In this document: positions 58,491 to 64,000 of the stretch, in pieces
Position numbering within the stretch: the stretch's first letter is position 1
How the letters are laid out: each line of letters starts with the position of its first letter
Assembly (NCBI RefSeq): GCF_000967965.1
Contig: NZ_LACC01000026.1
Span: forward strand, 62,001 to 126,000
Source: Pseudomonas fluorescens
Lineage (GTDB): Bacteria > Pseudomonadota > Gammaproteobacteria > Pseudomonadales > Pseudomonadaceae
DNA: 64,000 nt
Direction: 5' to 3'
Made by a program: the position numbers and the translations under genes
The notes under the pieces: generated by a model
The model's input: only the letters and a program-made list of their open reading frames with translations
What the model was told of the DNA's origin: nothing
Database searches by the model: none

Positions 58491-58530
58491 CTAAGCTCGG
58501 CATCGTGGAACCTCACCCAAGGACAGCCTT

Positions 58531-59166
58531 GTGACAACCGATGCCCCGAAAAACCGTCGCGCCGAACCCGATGACCGTCGCGAAATGCTGGTGGCCGCCA
58601 CCCTGCGCTGCCTGGGTCGCGACGGTCACGCCGGGATTTCCGTGCGACGCATTGCTACCGAGGCCGGAGTCTCCGTGGGGTTGCTCAACCATCACTTCGG
58701 CAGCATCGAGGCACTGATCGCCGACACCTACCAGCGGCTTGCAAGTGAACTGACCACGGCCCTGCTCCAGGAAATCGAGCAGGCCCAGACACCTGCGAAA
58801 AAAATCGATGCTTTTCTCGAAGGCTCGTTCTCGCCCAGGGTCATGGACCCGAAACTGCTCGGCGTGTGGGTGGTGTTCTGGAGCCTGATCCGTCACTCCG
58901 AACACGTCAGCCAGTCCCATGAAAAAAGCTACCGCGCCTACCTCGATCTGATCCGCCAGTTGCTCGACGGGCTGGCCGCCAGCGAAGGCTTCGTGATTCA
59001 CGACACGCGCCTGGCCGCCATCGGCTTATCGGCGATGCTCGACGGTCTCTGGCTCGAGTGGTGCCTGAACCCCGAGACCTTCAGCGCCGCCAACGGACTG
59101 CACATCTGCCGTTGCTGGATAAAGGGGCTGCGTCACGGAGCATTCAGCACCGACGACGTCCTGTGA
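58531..59166 (+). CDS. TetR-family regulator (BetI-like)
   Basis: This 211-residue TetR protein has its helix-turn-helix at about residues 18-64 (GHAGISVRRIATEAGVSVGL then LNHHFGSIEALIADTYQ). A BetI-type C-terminal domain (TetR_C_6-like) contains VWVVFWSLIRHSEHVSQSHE. It starts with GTG at 58531, after AAGGA. It is divergent from the aspartoacylase-like hydrolase and tail-to-tail with the DMT exporter gene, which it overlaps by 141 bases. It probably represses the hydrolase and perhaps the importer operon, using a choline- or amine-like effector; the effector is inferred from the BetI resemblance only. Confidence 0.9.
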   Translation: MTTDAPKNRRAEPDDRREMLVAATLRCLGRDGHAGISVRRIATEAGVSVGLLNHHFGSIEALIADTYQRLASELTTALLQEIEQAQTPAKKIDAFLEGSFSPRVMDPKLLGVWVVFWSLIRHSEHVSQSHEKSYRAYLDLIRQLLDGLAASEGFVIHDTRLAAIGLSAMLDGLWLEWCLNPETFSAANGLHICRCWIKGLRHGAFSTDDVL

Positions 59167-60030
59167 CGGATGCCGGCCGAAGATCATCGCCAGGGTGCCG
59201 CTGACGGCGATCAGCCCGGCGCCGATCATCAGCGACATGTCCATCAGCGTGCCCCAGACCAGGCTCGACAGCGCAAACGCCCAGATCAGCCCGGTATATT
59301 CGAACGGCGCGAGCAAGGTCGCGGTGGCGCGGCGGAAACTGGCGAACAACAGGAACTGGCCAATGCCGCCCACCAGGCCGGCGCCGAGCATGCCCAGCCA
59401 GGCGGGCGTCGGTGATGGCGTGTGGGTCCAGGGCAAGGCGACCGCCATGCAAATCACGAACACCACGTTGGTGATCAGCATCTGCTCCAGCACTGAGGTC
59501 TTCTCATCCACCTGACGCAGTTGGATGTAAGTGAACGCCCAGCACATCGCCGCCAGCAGGGTCAGGACGATCGGCAACGGATCGTTCATGTTGTCGGGGC
59601 GACAGGCAATGACCACCCCGACAAAACCGATGATCAGGCTGAACCACTGCCAGCCGCTGGCGCGCTCCTTGAGAATCACTGCCGCCAGCACCGTGACCAT
59701 GATCGGCGCGGAAAAATACAGGGTGGTCATCTCGGCCAGGGTCAGGTCCCGGGCCGCCGTGTAGTACAGCACCCAGGCGACAATCGACAGCAAACCGCGC
59801 ACCACCAGCAGGCGCCGGCTCGGCGAGCGCCAGGCCCGCTGGATCAGGCGCAGGCGCCCCGCCAGCAACACTGCCACGACCACCACGGCGGCGCGCCAGA
59901 ACAGAATGGTGACCACCGAATAGTCGGCCACCAGCCACTTGATGACCGCATCCTGCAACGACAGGAATGCGTAACCCAACGTGCACAGGCCAATGCCCTG
60001 CAACGACCGGTCAACCCGTGGCGAACTCAT
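59026..60030 (-). CDS. EamA/DMT-family transporter
   Basis: This is a 334-residue protein with ten predicted membrane helices in two EamA repeats (ITILFWRAAVVVVAVLLAG and LEQMLITNVVFVICMAVALP). These are inner-membrane exporters of metabolites or amino acids. The transporter core ends near GTLAMIFGRHPS (about residue 287). The remaining roughly 47 residues are hydrophilic and run antisense through the TetR gene. The ATG shares a base with the stop of the upstream ABC permease (TGATG), so it belongs to the amino-acid importer operon. An exporter in an uptake operon may rid the cell of a by-product. Confidence 0.87.
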   Translation of the reverse strand: MSSPRVDRSLQGIGLCTLGYAFLSLQDAVIKWLVADYSVVTILFWRAAVVVVAVLLAGRLRLIQRAWRSPSRRLLVVRGLLSIVAWVLYYTAARDLTLAEMTTLYFSAPIMVTVLAAVILKERASGWQWFSLIIGFVGVVIACRPDNMNDPLPIVLTLLAAMCWAFTYIQLRQVDEKTSVLEQMLITNVVFVICMAVALPWTHTPSPTPAWLGMLGAGLVGGIGQFLLFASFRRATATLLAPFEYTGLIWAFALSSLVWGTLMDMSLMIGAGLIAVSGTLAMIFGRHPSQDVVGAECSVTQPLYPATADVQSVGGAEGLGVQAPLEPETVEHRR

Positions 60031-60728
60031 CAGACCGACCTGCGTACCGGCGTCCCGCGCCGCTCGGCAAAGGCAAACAGCGCTTCGATCAGGAACGTCA
60101 GGCAGACGTAGACGCCGGCCACCAGCACCAAGGGTTCGTACACCTGCAGGGTCTGCGCGCGGACCACGTTGGCGGCGCCGAGCAGATCGATCACGGCGAT
60201 GGTCGAGGCCAGCGCCGTGGACTTGAGCAGCATCACGGTTTCCCCGGCCAGGGTCGGCAGCAACAGGCGCATCGCCCGGGGCAAGCGTACCCGCAGCAAG
60301 GACTGGCGCGCGGTCATGCCGAAGGCCGAGGCCGCTTCCATTTCACCCTTGGGCACGGCCAGCAGGCCACCGCGAATCACTTCGCCGACATAGGCCCCCA
60401 CCGACACCACCAGGGCGAACACGATGTACCAGTAACCGTCGCGCAGGTACGGCCAGAGGAAACTGCCGCGAATCAGCGGAAACTGGGCAAACAGGCTGCC
60501 CAGGCCGTAGTAGAAAATGTAGATCTGGATCAGCAACGGCGTACCGCGGGTGACGCTGGTGTAGAACAGGCTGACCTTGGCGATCACCTTGTTTTTCGAG
60601 ATCCGCGCCAACGCCACCAACACCGCCAGGCCAAAACCCAACACACTGGCGATCAACAGGATTGCGAGGGTGGTTTGCAGCCCCCGGCCCAACAGTGCCG
60701 CGTATTCAACTATCCACGCTGGAATCAT
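60030..60728 (-). CDS. Polar amino-acid ABC permease (HisM type)
   Basis: This 232-residue permease has the EAA loop VPKGEMEAASAFGMTARQSL followed by VRLPRAMRLLLPTLAGETVM. A HisM-type N-terminus (LGRGLQTTLAILLIASVLG) and PLLIQIYIFYYGLG are also visible. It starts 18 bases after the first permease and ends by overlapping the DMT gene. It is part of the operon aminotransferase::ATPase, SBP, two permeases, exporter. A polar or cationic amino acid is the likely ligand. Confidence 0.92.
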   Translation of the reverse strand: MIPAWIVEYAALLGRGLQTTLAILLIASVLGFGLAVLVALARISKNKVIAKVSLFYTSVTRGTPLLIQIYIFYYGLGSLFAQFPLIRGSFLWPYLRDGYWYIVFALVVSVGAYVGEVIRGGLLAVPKGEMEAASAFGMTARQSLLRVRLPRAMRLLLPTLAGETVMLLKSTALASTIAVIDLLGAANVVRAQTLQVYEPLVLVAGVYVCLTFLIEALFAFAERRGTPVRRSV

Positions 60729-60746
60729 TTCATTCTCTCTGCCGGT

Positions 60747-61460
60747 TCAGTCAACAAGAGGCATCCAGCGACGAATGCGTCGCTCCAACCGTCCCGAAAG
60801 GTAGTTGGACACCAGCGTCACCGCGTAATACAACGCGGCAGCCGTGAGGTAGAACAACAGATAGTGGCGCGTCGATCCCGCACCTTGCTTGGCGGTGTAC
60901 AGCAGTTCATTGGTGCCAACCACGCTGATCAGCGCACTGTCCTTGATCAGGTTGATCCACAGGTTGGCCATCCCGGCCATGGCGTATGGCGCCATGATCG
61001 GCAGCGTGACCCGGCGAAACAGCCCGAAACCGTTGAGGCCGAACGCCTTTCCCGCTTCGATCTGGCCGAAGGGAATCGCCTGGATCGCCGCGCGGAAAAT
61101 CTCCGAGGCGTAGGCGCCCTGCACCAGCCCCAGCACCACGATGGCCGCCAGCGGACCGCTGACATCGACCACGCCGTAGCCGAGTTGGGTCATCAGCGAA
61201 TTGAGGAGCATGGAGCCGACGTAGTACAGCAACAGAATCAGCAGCAATTCCGGAACAGCCCGGAACAAGGTGGTGTAGCCGCGCATCAGCGCCGCAATCG
61301 GCTTTGGCGCGCCAAGCTTGAGGCACGCCACCACCAGCCCGATGGCCAGCCCGAGCACAAAGGCCCCGGCGGAAATCTGCAGGGTCATCCAGAGCCCCTT
61401 CAACAGCGCACTGCCCCATCCCTGCTCGGTGAAATTGATCAGATCGAACATTGCCGGCAT
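60747..61460 (-). CDS. Polar amino-acid ABC permease (HisQ type)
   Basis: This 237-residue permease has the EAA loop IPFGQIEAGKAFGLNGFGLF followed by RRVTLPIMAPYAMAGMANLW. Helices include LQISAGAFVLGLAIGLVVA. It lies 142 bases after the SBP stop, across a REPIN, and 18 bases before its partner permease. This is the HisQ-like half of the heterodimer. Confidence 0.92.
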   Translation of the reverse strand: MPAMFDLINFTEQGWGSALLKGLWMTLQISAGAFVLGLAIGLVVACLKLGAPKPIAALMRGYTTLFRAVPELLLILLLYYVGSMLLNSLMTQLGYGVVDVSGPLAAIVVLGLVQGAYASEIFRAAIQAIPFGQIEAGKAFGLNGFGLFRRVTLPIMAPYAMAGMANLWINLIKDSALISVVGTNELLYTAKQGAGSTRHYLLFYLTAAALYYAVTLVSNYLSGRLERRIRRWMPLVD

Positions 61461-61488
61461 ATCAGTCTCCAGTTGGAGGACACGGTCC

Positions 61489-61582
61489 CCTGTAGGAGCG
61501 AGCCTGCTCGCGATAGCGGTGGTTCAGCCACCTGGTTGGTGACTGTCATGCCCTCATCGCGAGCAGGCTCGCTCCTACAGGT
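61489..61582. repeat. REPIN between SBP and permease genes
   Basis: CCTGTAGGAGCGAGCCTGCT and AGCAGGCTCGCTCCTACAGG flank about 54 bases. It sits inside the operon at the SBP-permease junction, as do plain hairpins in the two other importer operons. Confidence 0.9.
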
Positions 61583-61602
61583 TTTTGCTTGTATGCCTGG
61601 GA

Positions 61603-62385
61603 TCAGAACGCAGGCTTCACGCTGGTGCCGAAGTAGCTCTGGGACAGGTCGTCGTAGTCCTTGCTCGCCAGCAATTCCTGGATGGCCTTGTCGAGTTTGG
61701 CCTTGAGTTCGGTGTCGTCCTTGCGCAGGCCGGCGCCCACGCCTTTGCCGAAGATCGGGTCATAAGGCACGGTGCCGAGGTAGGCCAGGTCCTTGGCGTC
61801 CGGGGTCTTGATGAACGCGGCCATGGCGGTGCCGTCGGCCATCATCAGATCGATGCGCCCGGCAATCAGGTCGGCGTTGGCCGAGTCCTGGGTGTCGTAG
61901 TACTTAACGTCGGCGATTTTTTCGTAATAGGTCTTCAGGTAGCTGGCGCTCACGGTCGAGTTCTGCACGCCAATGATCTTGCCCTTGAGGTCATCCGGGT
62001 ACTTCTTCACCGACGCCTCTTTCGGGCCGACGAGAGCGATCACCGAGTCGTAGTAGGCCTTGCTGAAGGCGATCTGTTTTTCCCGTTCTTCGGTCACCGA
62101 CATCGAGGAAAATATCACGTCGATCTTCTTCGCCAACAGCGACGGAATGATGCCGTCCCACGCCACTTCCTTGATCTCGCAATCGGCTTTCATTTCGCTG
62201 CACAGCTTGTGGATCAGGTCGACTTCGAAGCCCTTCCACTCGCCATTGGCCTGTTTTTCGGTGTACGGCGGATAGGGTTCCGCTGCCACCGCGAACCTGA
62301 TCGGCTGTGCTTGAGCTGCGCTCATGCCGGCCAGCATTACGCAGGCCGCACCGGTCAACCAGTTTGCAAAACGTCGATTTCCCAT
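61603..62385 (-). CDS. Polar amino-acid ABC substrate-binding protein
   Basis: This is a 260-residue periplasmic SBP_bac_3 protein with signal peptide LTGAACVMLAGMSAAQAQP. Motifs include IRFAVAAEPYPPYTEKQANG, WKGFEVDLIHKLCSEMKADC and AWDGIIPSLLAKKIDVIFSS. Two Cys (SEMKADCEIKE and HKLC) could form a disulfide. The resemblance is to lysine/arginine/ornithine-type binders, with the acidic EVDLI position, but the ligand is not certain. It lies 27 bases after the fused aminotransferase-ATPase gene. Confidence 0.9.
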   Translation of the reverse strand: MGNRRFANWLTGAACVMLAGMSAAQAQPIRFAVAAEPYPPYTEKQANGEWKGFEVDLIHKLCSEMKADCEIKEVAWDGIIPSLLAKKIDVIFSSMSVTEEREKQIAFSKAYYDSVIALVGPKEASVKKYPDDLKGKIIGVQNSTVSASYLKTYYEKIADVKYYDTQDSANADLIAGRIDLMMADGTAMAAFIKTPDAKDLAYLGTVPYDPIFGKGVGAGLRKDDTELKAKLDKAIQELLASKDYDDLSQSYFGTSVKPAF

Positions 62386-62412
62386 GTTGTTTTCCCGTCT
62401 TTTTATGATGAG

Positions 62413-64000
62413 TTAGCGAGTCTGATGAGCGTTGACGAATTGCCGGCAACGCTCGCTGCGTGGGTGTACGAACACTTCGTCCGGCGAACCGGTTTCCTCG
62501 ATCAGCCCTTGATGCAAATAGGCGACTTTGGAAGAGACATCGCGTGCAAAAGCCATTTCATGAGTCACCAGGATCATGGTCCGGCCTTCTTCGGCGAGGG
62601 AGCGGATCACCCGCAGCACTTCCCCGACCAGTTCCGGGTCGAGTGCCGAGGTGGGTTCATCGAACAGCATGACCTTGGGCCGCATGGCCAGGGCCCGGGC
62701 GATGGCCACCCGTTGTTGCTGTCCCCCGGAGAGAAACGCCGGGTACTCGTTGCGCTTGGCCGCCAGCCCGACGCGTTCGAGCAGGGCTTCGGCCCGTTCA
62801 GTGGCCTCCGCACGGCTTTCACGCAGGACCTGGGTCGGCGCTTCGATGAGGTTTTCCAGCACCGTGCGATGGGGCCAGAGGTTGAAGTTCTGGAACACCA
62901 TGCCCAGACTGGAACGGATGCGCACCAGCTGCTTGGCGTCCGACACCAGCGGTGCGCCGGGACGATTCTGGTTAAGGTGAATGCTTTCGCCATCGACCAG
63001 GATGCGTCCCTGATCCGGCACTTCGAGCATGTTGATGCAACGCAACAAGGTACTTTTGCCCGAGCCGCTGGCACCGATCAGGGAAATCACGTCGCCCTCG
63101 CGGGCGGTCAGGGAAACGCCCTTGAGCACTTCGATATTGCCGAAGCGTTTGTGCAGGCCATCGACCTCGATCATGGTCTTGGCCGCGACCGGTTGGACGG
63201 TCGCGGTGCTGGTCACCGTGCCGATCACCGGCCGCCGCGCCTCACCATTGAGTACCTGGACAAAGCCGCGAATGCGCTGACAAGCCTGTGCCAGTCGCTC
63301 GTCACTGAGGGTGAACGACAGCCGTACAAACCCCTGGGCCGGCTCACCGAATGCCGCCGCATCCAGCACCGAGACACCGGCTTCGCGCAGCAGGCGCCAG
63401 GCGAATTCCAGCGAGGTCAGGCCGGTGCCGCGCACGTCCACCAGCACGAACATGCCGGCATCGGGGTTGAGCACGCTGATGCCCGGGCAATCCGCCAGGC
63501 CGGACACCACCAGATCACGGCGACGACGATAGATCTCGCGCATGCCGTGGGTGACTTCAGCGTGGGATTGCACGGCCTTGAGCGCTGCTTCCATGACAAA
63601 CCCGGGCAAGCCGTACAGCATGCTCAACACCAGGGTTTCGACATGGTTGACCAAGGCTTCATTGGCCACGACCCAGCCGATGCGCCAACCGGTCATGGCA
63701 TGGGATTTGGACAGGCTGCCGATCACCACGCAGCGCTCGGCCATGCCCGGCAACGCCGCCAGGCTCAGGTGTTCACGCTCGTAGGCGAGGCTCTCGTAGA
63801 CCTCGTCCACCACCACCCACAGGTCATGGGCGATGGCGAGGTCGGCGATGGCTTGCAGTTCTTCGCGATTGAGTACCACGCCGGTGGGGTTGTTCGGGTT
63901 GGAGAAGAATATCGCCCGGGTGCGCGGGGTAATGGCCTTGGCCAACACGGCGGCATCGAGGCGAAAACCCGAGTCCGCCGCACAGGGCACCCGCACCAGC
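62413..64000 (-). CDS. Class-I aminotransferase :: amino-acid ABC ATPase fusion (5' end outside window)
   Basis: About 528 codons are visible; the N-terminus runs off the right edge. The first part is the large domain of a class-I/II aminotransferase: FFSNPNNPTGVVLNREEL, VVVDEVYESLAY and the PLP lysine in SLSKSHAMTGWRIGWV. After a linker (about GTVTSTATVQPVAAKT) a full HisP/GlnQ-type ATPase follows, with Walker A GASGSGKSTLL, Q-loop MVFQNFNLWPHRT, signature LSGGQQQRVAIARAL and Walker B VMLFDEPTSALDP. The frame has no stop and the internal ATG (63174) has no Shine-Dalgarno, so this looks like a true fusion. It would tie import to transamination. Confidence 0.85.
   Translation of the reverse strand, partial: LVRVPCAADSGFRLDAAVLAKAITPRTRAIFFSNPNNPTGVVLNREELQAIADLAIAHDLWVVVDEVYESLAYEREHLSLAALPGMAERCVVIGSLSKSHAMTGWRIGWVVANEALVNHVETLVLSMLYGLPGFVMEAALKAVQSHAEVTHGMREIYRRRRDLVVSGLADCPGISVLNPDAGMFVLVDVRGTGLTSLEFAWRLLREAGVSVLDAAAFGEPAQGFVRLSFTLSDERLAQACQRIRGFVQVLNGEARRPVIGTVTSTATVQPVAAKTMIEVDGLHKRFGNIEVLKGVSLTAREGDVISLIGASGSGKSTLLRCINMLEVPDQGRILVDGESIHLNQNRPGAPLVSDAKQLVRIRSSLGMVFQNFNLWPHRTVLENLIEAPTQVLRESRAEATERAEALLERVGLAAKRNEYPAFLSGGQQQRVAIARALAMRPKVMLFDEPTSALDPELVGEVLRVIRSLAEEGRTMILVTHEMAFARDVSSKVAYLHQGLIEETGSPDEVFVHPRSERCRQFVNAHQTR

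Overview
The window looks like chromosomal DNA of a fluorescent-group Pseudomonas or a close relative. Signs of this are the GC-rich coding bias, the many Pseudomonas-type REP/REPIN inverted repeats (TGTGGCGAGGGAGCTTGCTC and TGTAGGAGCGAGCCTGCTCG types), several ABC uptake operons, a NodT/EmrAB-type efflux operon, and small Pseudomonas families (DUF2790, DUF6124). I see no rRNA, tRNA, CRISPR array, or complete transposase or integrase gene.

Layout. 0-6.1 kb: a polar amino-acid ABC transporter (SBP, two permeases, start of the ATPase), a 1015-residue kinase::M23::class-III-aminotransferase fusion, and a divergent Lrp/AsnC regulator. A 32-33 nt element occurs upstream of both the fusion enzyme and the SBP gene, so the regulator may tie transport to catabolism. 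6.1-13.5 kb: a defence island flanked by inverted clusters of a 23-bp repeat. It carries an FRG-domain protein, a protein with two predicted PD-(D/E)XK nuclease domains, a small unknown protein, and a convergent Gabija-like pair (OLD-type GajA and UvrD-type GajB). 13.7-21.6 kb: a DUF2790 protein, a LysR regulator with a run-on C-terminus, an aldo/keto reductase, a tripartite efflux operon, a TetR regulator and the DNA glycosylase Mug. 21.6-25.4 kb: a histidine-box hydroxylase behind a possible Fur box, a VIT/CCC1-like membrane protein, a DUF3302/HlyD pair and two microproteins.

25.5-40.8 kb is the most unusual metabolic block. A polyamine-type ABC transporter is encoded with two paralogous GT1-type glycosyltransferases, three small cupins, an AmgK-like sugar kinase, a GlmU-like uridylyltransferase fused in frame to an aldehyde dehydrogenase, a second aldehyde dehydrogenase, a DAO-family FAD oxidase and a GntR regulator with two winged-helix domains. 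The kinase and uridylyltransferase could make a UDP-sugar for the glycosyltransferases. The transporter, oxidase and dehydrogenases suggest that an imported amine is the other substrate. A T9-GAAA...CAG.ATCAAAA element sits in front of both divergent arms of this locus.

41-53.5 kb: a GGDEF diguanylate cyclase, a second amine catabolism/uptake operon (FMO, RidA, DUF1028, M20 amidohydrolase, orphan SBP), a cystathionine beta-synthase/gamma-lyase pair, and a PhnDCEE-type transporter. 53.5-57.3 kb: a BON protein, a lytic transglycosylase, an EF-hand protein with four EGKCG motifs (a possible RiPP metallophore precursor), a solitary fimbrial-like protein, and a DUF6124 gene behind a strongly structured, apparently uncharacterised RNA leader. 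57.4-64 kb: an aspartoacylase-like hydrolase, a TetR regulator, a DMT exporter and a polar amino-acid ABC operon whose ATPase is fused to a class-I aminotransferase (cut by the window end).
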